A stretch of 43,621 nt of DNA from Clostridiales bacterium. GTDB lineage: Bacteria; Bacillota; Clostridia; Saccharofermentanales; Saccharofermentanaceae. A program made the position numbers and the translations under genes. The stretch spans positions 1-43,621 of the forward strand of contig JAILNZ010000055.1 of NCBI GenBank assembly GCA_024691135.1, read 5' to 3'. This document shows positions 33,101 through 41,294 of the stretch, piece by piece (the stretch's first letter is position 1; the number at the start of each line of letters is the position of its first letter). The notes under the pieces are model-generated. The model saw only the letters and a program-made list of their open reading frames with translations, did not search any database and was not told the origin of the DNA.

Positions 33101-36100
33101 GCCGTCTGGTTCTGGATATTGACGTATTTACCGGACTTCTTTTCCTGCCATGTATAGCTTAACGTGCTTCCGGAATTGGAAACAACATCAACTGCCAAAG
33201 TTACGGAATCGCCCTTCTTTACGGTACGGACCTTATTAACCGTATTATCCGTAAGAGAAGTATTCATTACGGAAACGGTAAACGTGAACGTCTTACTTCC
33301 GTATCCGTCGGTAACATCACAGCGGTAGACCGTATCGGTCTCCGGACTTGGCGAGAATGTGCTTCCCGAACCGATCTTCGTATCGGATCCTGCAATATAC
33401 CAGTCATATGTGATGCTGTTGTCACTGGTCGTCGATGCCGTGATCGTCATCTCCGCCTTGTCTCCTCTGAAGATCGTCAGCGAAGGCTCGCTCTGCTCGG
33501 CCGTGAGTGCGTATACCTTTACGGTATAGCTGATGGTTACCGTATTGTTATATTCATCAGTGACCTTACACTTGAAGAACTTCGTTCCGCTGCCTATTAC
33601 GGAAGTGGAATAAGAAGGTGCGTTTGCAGCATCCTGGATAGTGGTATTGCCCAGGATCCATGTGTAGGTAAGATTACTTCCGATACTGCTTACGACTACT
33701 GCATCCAATTTGAACGTCTGATCTTCACCGACCTTTAAGGATGTCGTGTTCGAACCCTTTGTAAGAGTAGGTACGGTAACGGTAAATGATACGTTCAGAC
33801 TGTCATAACTGTTCGATACAACGCAGCGGATATTTCCTGATGCATTGGCCGTATATGTATAAGATGACGAAGAAGCACCTGCTATATCAGAGTATGTTCC
33901 GTTTGTCTCCATCTTCTGCCACTGATATGTGATATTGCCGGCATTCGAGGTTACATTGGTCTGAAGCGTAACGCTTTGTCCCTTCTTAACGATCTTATCG
34001 GTATCCGTGGTATTGTTAATAAGATATGTGGAATTGACCACGACAGTAAAGTTCAGATATTCGGTATTATACTGATCGCTGACCTTACATACATATCTGG
34101 TCTCGGTATCAGGGCTGACCTTAAGGGTAGAAGTAGTACTCAGGACTGTTCCCTCATTTCCGCTCTGATACCATGTAAACGTCGGTTGATTTCCCGAGGT
34201 GGAAACAGCATCAACAGACATTGTCGCCTGATCACCCCTGAAGATATTTACCGTCTTTCCCGGATCCTGCATACAGGTAAGGGAATATACTGTAACGTTA
34301 TATGTTATCGTCACACTGTTATTGTAATTATCCTTGACTTTACACTTGAATACCGTCGTCTCCGAGACAGAATAAGAGTAGGAGGATACCCGGCCCTTGA
34401 TATCGGTCGAATCTCCGATCGTCCACTCATAAGTAAGAGAACTGTTGATGCTGCTTACTACATTCGCAGTCATCGTTACGGTATCTCCTTTTCCTGCCTC
34501 GAAGAATGTCTCGTTCACGCCTAATTCAAGAGTAGGAAGCGTGATATCAAAATCAACGTTTACACGGTTATTGTAGTTATCTGTTACGACACATCTGTAG
34601 TAGCCTGAAGAAGTTGCCGTAAAGGAATACTTGGAGGAAGTCTGGTTTGATATAACCGAATAGGATCCTGAAGCATTCATCTTATACCACTTGTACTTGA
34701 GAGTGCTTCCTGCATCGGATACCACATTGACTTCGAGTTCGACATTTTCTCCGTTACTTACTATCCTTGACTTGTTTTCGGTATTATCCGTAAGTGTCGC
34801 ATTCTTGACGGTTACGACAAAAGTAAGTGTCTTAGTGTTATAGGAATCACTCACCTCACAGTAATATGTCTTACTGGAAGACGGCTTAGGAGAATAGCTC
34901 TTCGTGGAGTTGAGATTTCCTGACGGATTATCCGAATCATACCATCTGTAAGTAATGGTATTACCGCCCTGTGTACTTGCCGTAACTGACATAGAAGCGG
35001 AATCGCCGTTAAAGATCGTAAGTTCCGCACTGTTCTGTGTCGCCGTGAGCTTACATACCGTTACGTTATATTGGATCGTTACGGTATTGTTGTGCGTATC
35101 GGAGACCTTGCAATAGAATGTTGAAGTCGAACTTACCGTAGGGGAATATACCGAGCCCGTAGACAGTACTGTACTTGATGATCCCTTGGTCCATGAATAG
35201 GAAAGGGTATCGTTAGAACTGCTTACTGCATTTGCTTCCATACTGCATACCTGGCCTTTACCGACCTTGATGGAAGTAATATTCTCACCTATCGTAAGTG
35301 TAGGAACAGTAATTACAAAATCAACATTTTTGGTGTTTCCGTATGTATCCGTAACCACACATCTGTAGTTACCGGAAGCTGTTGCCTTAAAGGTATAACT
35401 GCTTGACGTAGCTCCGCTTATATTCGTATACGAAGAACCTGACTTCTTCTGCCACTTATAGGTAAGCGTGCTGCCCGCATTGGATGTGACATTAGTCTCG
35501 AGAGTAACGTTCTCACCGTTACTTACGGTTCTTACCTTGTTAGTCGTATTGTCTGTAAGGACTGCGTCCTGAACGGTTACGACAAACGTAAGTGTCGTTG
35601 TATTATACGTATCGCTTACTTCACAATAATAGGTCGTATCGGAAGACGGCTTCGGATTATAGGAACTGCCCGTAGATAGAACCGTATTCGGAGAACCTGC
35701 GGCATACCACTTATAGGTGATAGTGCTGTTGTCCGAAGTTGCAGTTACGGACATTGATGCAGTATCGCCATTAAAGATCGAGATATCCGTCATGTTCTGC
35801 GTTGCCGTTAGCTTTATAACAGTAACCGTATAAGTGATAGTGATCGAGTTGTTGTAATCATCTGTGACCTTGCAGTAATACTTGGTCGTCTCGGAAGTCG
35901 ATGTCGAATAAGATGCGGCACTATGTACGCTCGTTGACGAAGGAGATCCCTTGGTCCATGAATAGTAGAGTCTGCTGTTATGACTGCTTACCGCATTTGC
36001 CGTGAGAGTAAAGGACTGGTCCTTGCCGGCTTTGATGCTTGTGGTATTATTTCCTGCGGTCAGTGTAGGAACGGTTATCGTAAAATCAACATTTTTGGAG

Positions 36101-39063
36101 TTGCCGTAATCATCGGTAACGACACATCTGTAGTAGCCTGTGGAATTAGCCGTATAAGTATATTTCTTACTCGTCTGATTACTGATGTTTACGTAGTTTC
36201 CGCCGGAACTCTGCGACTGCCACTGATAGTGGAGAGCAGATCCCGCATTTGACGAGACATTTACTTCAAGAGTAACGCTCGCGCCTTTTTTAACAACACG
36301 TGTCTTGTTCTCGGTATTGTCCGTGAGTGCGGCCTGAAGGACCGTTACTTGACATGTGAGAACGGTGGTATTATATGTGTCGCTTACTTCACAGCAGTAA
36401 GTGGTATTTGATGAAGGCTTTGGTGAATAGGAACTTGATGTGGAAAGTACTGTTCCCTGCTGACCCTGGATATACCACTTGTAAGACAGCTTGTCATTTC
36501 CCGCTGTCGAAGAGGCATTGACTGACATCTGTGCTTCATCTCCGCCGTATATCGAGAGGGAAGAATTATTAAGGCCTGCCGTGAGCTTATAGACCGTAAC
36601 GTTATATGTTACCGTTACGACGTTATTATATTCGTCCCTGATCGTACACTTATATGTGGTGCTCAACGAAGATGATGTCGTATAAGACGATGCACTGCTA
36701 AGGACGGTGGTCGAACTGCCCTGTGTCCATGCATACGACAGACTGCTGTTGTGACTGCTCGTTACGGAAGGAGTCATGGTAAATGACTTTCCTTCACCTG
36801 TCTTGATATTTGTATTGTTATTTCCGAGTGTAAGAGTCGGAACCGTGATTACAAAATCAACATTTTGGGTATTTCCGTATGTATCCGCAACCACACATCT
36901 GTAGTTTCCGGAAGAAGTTGCCTTAAAAGTATAACTTTTTGATGTTGCTCCGCTTATATCCAAATAGGAAGAACCTGACTGCTTCTGCCACTTATAGGTA
37001 AGCGCGCTTCCCGCATTGGATATGACATTAGTCTCGAGAGTAACGTTCTCACCGTTACTTACCGTTCTTACCTTGTTAGTTGTATTGTCGGTCAGGGTTG
37101 CATTGTTAACGGTTACCGTGAAATAAACCGTCTTCGTATCATACGAATCAGTGACCTCGCATCCGTATTCACAGCTTGAATCAGGTTTTGCCGAGTAAGT
37201 GCTTCCTGTGGAAAGCGTGGTTCCGGAAGCTCCTTTTTTGAACCATCTGTATGTCGGATTGTTTCCGTAATCCGTCTGAGCCGTAACAGTCAGATCTGTT
37301 GTCTCTCCCTTGAAGATCGTAACGGAAGAAGCGGATGTCGTAACGGTCAATGTACATACTGTTACCGTGTACTCGATCGTTGCCGTATTTCCTCTGCTGT
37401 CCGATACCACACATCTGTATGTACCGGATGAAGAGAGCTTATCCGTTATCGTCTTACCGGTCTTAAATACCGTATTGCTGTCACCCTTATACCAGTTATA
37501 GGTCAGGCTCTCGCCTGTTGTACTCTCGGCGTTTGCCGTCAGTTCAAAGTTCTTGTTCTTTGCTGTCTTTATATCCGTCACATTGGTAAGGATCCTTATG
37601 GAAGCAACCGTAACGTTGAAATCAACGTTGATGGTGTTTCCGTGAGTGTCCGATACGACGCAGCGGTATTCCGAGAACGTCTTATTAGGCGTAACGGTGA
37701 TGCTGCTTCCCGATCCGCTGATCCTGACATAATCCGTCGACGACTTGATATACCATTTGTACGTCAGTGCACCGACGCCTGAACAGACCGTCTGCAAAGT
37801 CGCGGAAGATCCTCCGGCTATAGTCAGGTTCTTATTTGATTCGGGAGTGTTGTCGTTGAGCTTATAGTTGTTATTTCCGACCGTGATGTGATAAACGAAA
37901 GAAATAGTCTGATCGCCGAGTTTTCTGCTAGACGCAGTAACTCCGCACTCGACATCACAAGACTTGGTAGGCGTAAATGTGTATGAGAAATCGTCATCAT
38001 CGCCGTCACCCCAGCTGCCCGACGGCAATACATGCCACTCGGAAGCAAGAATAAACCATGTGGGTTCTCCCTCGCTGATATTCGTATGAAGGCGCAAGGT
38101 AACGGGATCGCCCGCCGTGACGAAGATATTCCTTTCTTCATCGGTGCGCATATCCTTGAATTCAAAGGCATTCGGATCAGGTGTCGGAGTCGGGGTAACC
38201 GGACCCGTCGGTGCATAGCCTTCGACTCTTACTTCTATGCTGTCTGATCCCGACATATTTCCGTAGGACCAGTCGAACGTGATCAGGGCGCTCGGGGTGA
38301 ATTCCTTACCCGTTATGACTCCGTCAACGACTTCGACATAGTCAGGCATCGAACTTCTCCAGTTTGTTATGGTGTACTCGGAAGGATCGAGAGGGAATGT
38401 ATTATATTTGTTTCTCGCTTCGAGATAGTAACTGAGTTCTTTGCTCTCGCCCTTGGCGATAGTGACCGTATCACCGTAATTGGTTACGATTGATACTTCG
38501 GAAGAGTCGATGGCATAGTCTTTGTGAGTTACGTTGTCGTTAGGTACGACGTAATCGGTGTTGTAGATATCCTTGCCGAATTCCAGAGCCCAGTAGCTCA
38601 TTCCGTTGAAGTAGATATGGGCAACGGCACAGGATACGAATTCCTCATCCTTGAGGACGCTCGTATAGAGATCGTTCTCGTCATATGCCCAGTAAACATA
38701 GGCAGAATATGCCGTATCGCATCCCAGGGCGATACATTCGCCGTTGGAATTAACGCCGTCCACGATGCAGTTAAGGAGGTTCTCGTGATGTGATTCGTAT
38801 TCGAAGTTATCAGCCACCTGCTCGACCCTGAGCATGGCGATCTTCTCAAGAGTATAGTCATAGGTCAGCTGGCCTAATCCGTTGTTGCTCCTGTAGGAAT
38901 TGAGATAATCGATAACGCTTCTCGCTTCGGTCTGGTCATGCCTGATCTCGACATCAAACACCATTGTATCGGCGCTGACAGGGACCACGACTGCTGAAAT
39001 AATAAAGACTACCACCAGGGCAAGAGCTACAAATCTTGCCTTATCAAATAAGCTGTGTTTCAC
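30148..39063 (-). CDS. Giant secreted protein: CAP-like domain, 27+ Ig-like repeats, four DUF4214 units
   Basis: About 2971 residues. I choose GTG at 39063, which has AGGGGGTG 6 bases before it; the GTG at 39072 directly abuts that site. Order: signal peptide (~1-31, ending VPVSA); CAP-like domain (about 40-165) keeping ESHHENL and GECIAL but with no GHR motif, so the second His is missing; two further Ig-like segments with a PTPTPDP linker (about 170-400); nine triplets of ~85-residue Ig-like repeats (about 400-2698); a Thr/Pro linker (TPTPTTVTPTPTTPTP); and four DUF4214 units (about 2724-2971) that closely match the other giant protein, down to the last ten residues KCIEARILPY. It should be a very long surface or secreted fibre. 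No LPXTG or SLH is present. Confidence 0.9.
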   Translation of the reverse strand: MKHSLFDKARFVALALVVVFIISAVVVPVSADTMVFDVEIRHDQTEARSVIDYLNSYRSNNGLGQLTYDYTLEKIAMLRVEQVADNFEYESHHENLLNCIVDGVNSNGECIALGCDTAYSAYVYWAYDENDLYTSVLKDEEFVSCAVAHIYFNGMSYWALEFGKDIYNTDYVVPNDNVTHKDYAIDSSEVSIVTNYGDTVTIAKGESKELSYYLEARNKYNTFPLDPSEYTITNWRSSMPDYVEVVDGVITGKEFTPSALITFDWSYGNMSGSDSIEVRVEGYAPTGPVTPTPTPDPNAFEFKDMRTDEERNIFVTAGDPVTLRLHTNISEGEPTWFILASEWHVLPSGSWGDGDDDDFSYTFTPTKSCDVECGVTASSRKLGDQTISFVYHITVGNNNYKLNDNTPESNKNLTIAGGSSATLQTVCSGVGALTYKWYIKSSTDYVRISGSGSSITVTPNKTFSEYRCVVSDTHGNTINVDFNVTVASIRILTNVTDIKTAKNKNFELTANAESTTGESLTYNWYKGDSNTVFKTGKTITDKLSSSGTYRCVVSDSRGNTATIEYTVTVCTLTVTTSASSVTIFKGETTDLTVTAQTDYGNNPTYRWFKKGASGTTLSTGSTYSAKPDSSCEYGCEVTDSYDTKTVYFTVTVNNATLTDNTTNKVRTVSNGENVTLETNVISNAGSALTYKWQKQSGSSYLDISGATSKSYTFKATSSGNYRCVVADTYGNTQNVDFVITVPTLTLGNNNTNIKTGEGKSFTMTPSVTSSHNSSLSYAWTQGSSTTVLSSASSYTTSSSLSTTYKCTIRDEYNNVVTVTYNVTVYKLTAGLNNSSLSIYGGDEAQMSVNASSTAGNDKLSYKWYIQGQQGTVLSTSSSYSPKPSSNTTYCCEVSDTYNTTVLTCQVTVLQAALTDNTENKTRVVKKGASVTLEVNVSSNAGSALHYQWQSQSSGGNYVNISNQTSKKYTYTANSTGYYRCVVTDDYGNSKNVDFTITVPTLTAGNNTTSIKAGKDQSFTLTANAVSSHNSRLYYSWTKGSPSSTSVHSAASYSTSTSETTKYYCKVTDDYNNSITITYTVTVIKLTATQNMTDISIFNGDTASMSVTATSDNSTITYKWYAAGSPNTVLSTGSSYNPKPSSDTTYYCEVSDTYNTTTLTFVVTVQDAVLTDNTTNKVRTVSNGENVTLETNVTSNAGSTLTYKWQKKSGSSYTNISGATSSSYTFKATASGNYRCVVTDTYGNTKNVDFVITVPTLTIGENITSIKVGKGQVCSMEANAVSSSNDTLSYSWTKGSSSTVLSTGSVYSPTVSSTSTFYCKVSDTHNNTVTIQYNVTVCKLTATQNSAELTIFNGDSASMSVTASTQGGNTITYRWYDSDNPSGNLNSTKSYSPKPSSSKTYYCEVSDSYNTKTLTFVVTVKNATLTDNTENKSRIVSNGENVELEVNVVSDAGSTLKYKWYKMNASGSYSVISNQTSSKYSFTATSSGYYRCVVTDNYNNRVNVDFDITLPTLELGVNETFFEAGKGDTVTMTANVVSSINSSLTYEWTIGDSTDIKGRVSSYSYSVSETTVFKCKVKDNYNNSVTITYNVTVYSLTCMQDPGKTVNIFRGDQATMSVDAVSTSGNQPTFTWYQSGNEGTVLSTTSTLKVSPDTETRYVCKVSDQYNTEYLNFTVVVNSTYLINNTTDTDKIVKKGQSVTLQTNVTSNAGNITYQWQKMETNGTYSDIAGASSSSYTYTANASGNIRCVVSNSYDSLNVSFTVTVPTLTKGSNTTSLKVGEDQTFKLDAVVVSSIGSNLTYTWILGNTTIQDAANAPSYSTSVIGSGTKFFKCKVTDEYNNTVTISYTVKVYALTAEQSEPSLTIFRGDKAEMTITASTTSDNSITYDWYIAGSDTKIGSGSTFSPSPETDTVYRCDVTDGYGSKTFTFTVSVMNTSLTDNTVNKVRTVKKGDSVTLAVDVVSNSGSTLSYTWQEKKSGKYVNIQNQTASSYVLTANASGSYRCVVSDSYGNTVNVDFSITVPTLTKGTNQTSVTVGKGLSFTLTANAVSSVSGSTLHYKWKKGSTTTNIKTATFSGVADSSAVYTCEITDDYNNSITISYTVTVIVLEVSSSQQSFTIFKGDTVSMSVNATSDNDQITYFWYKEGTTQKLSDKSSLTIAPSTDTTYCCEVSDGYNTRTLSFDVSVVEATLTDRSEGKQQTVSYNSKITLEAKVESNANSALHYKWEKKNASGNYVNASGTANAKTYKFTATSSQTYRCTVTDDYGNTKYVVFEITVPTINVSNTSNSLTVGNGSTFKLNANATSSVGGELHYTWKKGSSVISNATQSSLSTNTTSNATYYCVITDNYNNSVTVTYSVTVVTLTATTSQSDYTIFDGGSAKLSVTASSEKTIQYNWYEQGKENVKLSDTSSCTVKPHNDTTYYCKVTDGYNSKTLTFNVTVRECSFTDNSKDLKQTVSKGASVTLKADVTSNTGSVKYQWQIKKSGSYTNISGATSKTYSFTADKSASYRCVVSDNYGNKHNVDFEITVPTLTKGSYEGKISVKSGDTFTLTANAKSSLADEQLEYVWTKSGSSVILSSSSSYSDKASSSAKYKCTVSDHYGNTVVFDYEVTVYTLTATGNSSSFKIKKGETAELKVTASTTSSNQLTYSWYTVEGSKSNKISGASSSTYKAKPDKDTKYRCDVSDSINKESVYFNVSVVTPTPTTVTPTPTTPTPVTPTPYDAKTAIRGFVERLYNYVLGRASEPGGIDYWTDELYCFRQTGAQVAIGFIDSAEFAGRNKSDEEFVDILYRTFFDREPEAEGKKFWVSQLKSKTMTRHQVAMGFIDSPEWADKCAEYGIRSGGSYAPSVKIAPTDLTYGFVERMYVTALGRSFDKSGRDYWADGLANFKMTGEQVGVNFFLSPEMQGYDLDNDEFIERLYLTFMDRPSDKAGKDYWMSCMNKGMTKEQLVLGFTRSPEFVEKCIEARILPY
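30970..37865 (-). repeat. Higher-order repeat: nine A-B-C triplets of Ig-like domains, ~766 bp period
   Basis: Three unit types alternate strictly. A begins LTDNT.NK..TVS.G..VTLE and contains TYKWQK..GSY..ISGAT. B begins PTLT.G.N.TS.KVGKG and contains LSYSWTKGSS. C begins KLTATQN...L.IF.GD.ASM and contains ITYKWY. Each has the Ig-like W and a Y.C.V.D..N pattern. The A marker recurs on the DNA at about 37073, 36307, 35537, 34770, 34000, 33234, 32474 and 31710, spacing 760-770 bp. The triplets A2-C2 and A4-C4 are especially alike (KVRTVSNGENVTLETNV in both). Confidence 0.88.
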
Positions 39064-39094
39064 AAAGAACACCCCCTAAAATCTTCTTTCTTAT

Positions 39095-39123
39095 ATTAAA
39101 TAATGGATCGGGGTGTATTTCAA
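39095..39123 (-). promoter_or_regulatory. Promoter of the second giant gene
   Basis: TTGAAA (39123-39118), a 17-base spacer and TTTAAT (39100-39095); both boxes match 5/6. The start codon is 32 bases further on. Confidence 0.6.
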
Positions 39124-39125
39124 TC

Positions 39126-39152
39126 AAAAATACTAGAATTGTTGCAAATTCT
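39126..39152 (-). terminator. Weak A/T-rich terminator after the SCP2-like gene
   Basis: AGAATT/AATTCT (6 bp, 6-base loop) is followed by AGTATTTTT on the minus strand, 14 bases after the stop at 39166. Confidence 0.35.
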
Positions 39153-39165
39153 TTATGCTTATTTA

Positions 39166-39576
39166 TCAGAACAGAGCCTTGATGAGAAGGACCGCTTTCT
39201 TCGGATCTCCGTTAAGTTCGATGAAGCCCTCGGCTAGTGCCTCGTAAAAGCTCTTCTTTCCGTTTAAGACCTGCGCGAAAACATCCGTGTCGGCGTCGAT
39301 ATAGAAGCTGGCATTGTTATATTCGTAAGGAGCCACTTCGGCTACTTTATCCTCGACCTTGACATAGAGCGGACGGCACTCGAGGGAACCCTTGAGCGTT
39401 ATCTGCGTGGCAATGAAGACTGACGGGAATTTCGCATGATATGCTTTCCTGCACATCGCGTTATAGATGCTCTCAAAAGTCGGCTCAACTACTGTCTTTT
39501 CCTTCTTAGCCGCCTTTTTGTCCGTCTTCTTGACGGCAGACTTAGGAAGCGCATTTGCTTTGACATCAGTATTCAT
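39166..39576 (-). CDS. Small SCP2-like (sterol carrier/lipid-binding fold) protein
   Basis: The 136-residue cytoplasmic protein has a Lys/Ala-rich disordered N-terminus (about 1-30) and an SCP2-type domain. The C-terminal block FAQVLNGKKSFYEALAEGFI followed by ELNGDPKKAVLLIKALF is the usual end of SCP2 domains (helix, G.I...GD...A..L..LF). SCP2 folds bind lipids or other hydrophobic ligands in a tunnel. Bacterial small versions are mostly uncharacterised. It lies 14 bases after the ABC-F gene with GGAGG before the ATG, so the two are co-transcribed; a functional link is not obvious. Confidence 0.72.
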   Translation of the reverse strand: MNTDVKANALPKSAVKKTDKKAAKKEKTVVEPTFESIYNAMCRKAYHAKFPSVFIATQITLKGSLECRPLYVKVEDKVAEVAPYEYNNASFYIDADTDVFAQVLNGKKSFYEALAEGFIELNGDPKKAVLLIKALF

Positions 39577-39590
39577 ATCTTATCCTCCGG

Positions 39591-41201
39591 TCAGTTAAGA
39601 CTTCCCTCAACGTTTTCGGCACGCCATTCGAGGTACTCGTCGTAAGTCATTCTCTTATCGATTATACCACTATCCGTGATCTCAATGATGCGGTTTGCTA
39701 CGGTATTTACAAGTTCCCTGTCGTGGGAAGTGAAAAGTATCGGTCCCGGAAACTTCTTTATGCCTTCGTTGAGAGCCGTGATCGCCTCAAGGTCGAGATG
39801 GTTCGTAGGATCGTCCAGGATGATGATGTTGGAATTCGTAAGCATCATACGTGACAGCATAAGACGCACTTTCTCACCACCGGAAAGGACCTTCGCACTC
39901 TTGGAAGCCTCCTCACCCGAGAAGAGCATCCTTCCGAGGAACCCTCTGATATATGTCTCCGTCTGATCTTTCGAAAACTGCCTGAGCCAGTCGGCCAGGC
40001 TCAGTTCGCATCCGTCAAAGAACTTCGAGTTGTCCTTCGGAAGGTATGATCTGGAGGTCGTTATGCCCCACTTGATCTCGCCCTCAAAATCATCTTCTTC
40101 GCCTGCAAGGATATTGAGTATCTGCGTGATCGCCACTTCATCCCTTCCGACAAAAGCGATCCTGTCGTCCCTCTCCATCGAAAAAGTAATGTGGCTCAAG
40201 GTACTTCTGCCGTTACTTTTGGCGGAAAGATCCGTGACGAAGAGGACATCGTTTCCGATCTCCCTGTCCTGCGTAAATGCGATAAAAGGATATCTTCTGG
40301 ATGACTGCTTGACTTCCGGCAGCTCCATGTTTTCGAGAAGCTTCTTACGGCTTGTTGCCTGCTTGGACTTGGAGGCATTCGCGGAGAACCTGGCGATAAA
40401 GTCCTGGAGTTCCTTCCGTCTTGCCTCTATCTTCTTTGTCTGGTCACGAAGCTGGCGCAAGGACAGCTGGGTATATTCATACCAGAAATCGTAGTTGCCC
40501 TGGAAGAGCGTTACCTGCTTAAAGTCGATATCGACGATGTGTGTGCAGACCTTGTTAAGGAAGTGACGGTCGTGCGATACGACGAGAACGCAGTTCTCGA
40601 AGTCCATGAGATAGTTCTCGAGCCAGCGGCAACTGTTGAGGTCGAGGTGGTTTGTCGGCTCGTCGAGGAGGAGCACGTCAGGATTTCCGAAGAGAGCCTG
40701 AGCCAGGAGAACCTTGACCTTCTGTCCGCCCGTAAGGTCCTTCATCGGACGCTCATAGAATTCCTCGCCCATTCCGAGACCCTGAAGAAGGATCTCCGCG
40801 TTGCTTTCGGCCGACCATCCGTCGAGCTCCGCGAACTCGCCTTCGAGCTCACCTAAGATGATGCCGTCTTCGTCGTTGAAATCAGGCTTGGAGTAGAGTC
40901 TTTCCTTCTCCTTCATGATCTCATAGAGGCGCTTATGTCCCATTATTACCGTCTCTCTTACGAGGTAGTCGTCGTATTTGAAGTGATCCTGTTCAAGGAC
41001 CGACATCCTCTCTGTTTTCGGAAGATTGACAAAGCCCTTCTGAGGTTCCACCTCACCCGTAAGGACCTTGAGGAATGTGGATTTGCCGGCACCGTTAGCA
41101 CCGATTATGCCGTAGCAGTTTCCCTTGGTGAACTGTATGTTTACTCCTTCGAAGAGCGTTCTGCTCCCGAACATGAGAGTAACGTTTGAGACATCGAGCA
41201 T
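39591..41201 (-). CDS. ABC-F family ATPase (YbiT/YkpA-like group)
   Basis: The 536-residue cytoplasmic protein has two ABC domains and no TM segment. Domain 1 has Walker A GANGAGKST (about 35), signature LTGGQK (about 158) and Walker B LLLDEPTNHLDLN (about 178). A charged linker with FSANASKSKQATSRKK follows (about 272). Domain 2 keeps LSGGEK and the switch His (LFTSHD) but its Walker A region reads FVGRDEVAITQIL, without GxGK[ST], and Walker B is ILDDPTNHLD, with Asp in place of the catalytic Glu. I recall this divergence across Clostridia and Bacilli homologues, so it is probably a group feature. ABC-F proteins act on the ribosome. It has its own promoter at 41237-41265. Confidence 0.9.
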   Translation of the reverse strand: MLDVSNVTLMFGSRTLFEGVNIQFTKGNCYGIIGANGAGKSTFLKVLTGEVEPQKGFVNLPKTERMSVLEQDHFKYDDYLVRETVIMGHKRLYEIMKEKERLYSKPDFNDEDGIILGELEGEFAELDGWSAESNAEILLQGLGMGEEFYERPMKDLTGGQKVKVLLAQALFGNPDVLLLDEPTNHLDLNSCRWLENYLMDFENCVLVVSHDRHFLNKVCTHIVDIDFKQVTLFQGNYDFWYEYTQLSLRQLRDQTKKIEARRKELQDFIARFSANASKSKQATSRKKLLENMELPEVKQSSRRYPFIAFTQDREIGNDVLFVTDLSAKSNGRSTLSHITFSMERDDRIAFVGRDEVAITQILNILAGEEDDFEGEIKWGITTSRSYLPKDNSKFFDGCELSLADWLRQFSKDQTETYIRGFLGRMLFSGEEASKSAKVLSGGEKVRLMLSRMMLTNSNIIILDDPTNHLDLEAITALNEGIKKFPGPILFTSHDRELVNTVANRIIEITDSGIIDKRMTYDEYLEWRAENVEGSLN

Positions 41202-41236
41202 TATTACTTTTTCCCCTTTGAAATTTTTCCTAGAAC

Positions 41237-41265
41237 ATTATAAAGGCGGGCACATGACCCGTCTA
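41237..41265 (-). promoter_or_regulatory. Promoter of the ABC-F gene
   Basis: TAGACG (41265-41260, 4/6), a 17-base spacer and a perfect TATAAT (41242-41237), 35 bases before the ATG at 41201. A short imperfect inverted repeat (GACGGG...CCCGCC) lies across the spacer. Confidence 0.55.
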
Positions 41266-41294
41266 CTGTACAGATAACACCAAAACTGCGCTTC

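Noticed and set aside
30970-37865. Regular DNA repeats that could suggest a CRISPR or minisatellite
   Set aside because: They are in-frame protein repeats of ~255 bp within a 766-bp period, far too long and diverged for CRISPR repeats.
39064-39072. GTG at 39072 as start of the second giant gene
   Set aside because: It directly abuts the AGGGG ribosome site, leaving no spacing; the GTG at 39063 is 6 bases after that site.
39591-41201. Second ABC domain lacks GxGK[ST] and has Asp for the catalytic Glu
   Set aside because: At first this looked like a broken gene. From memory, close homologues in Clostridia and Bacilli share it, so I treat it as a family trait rather than decay.
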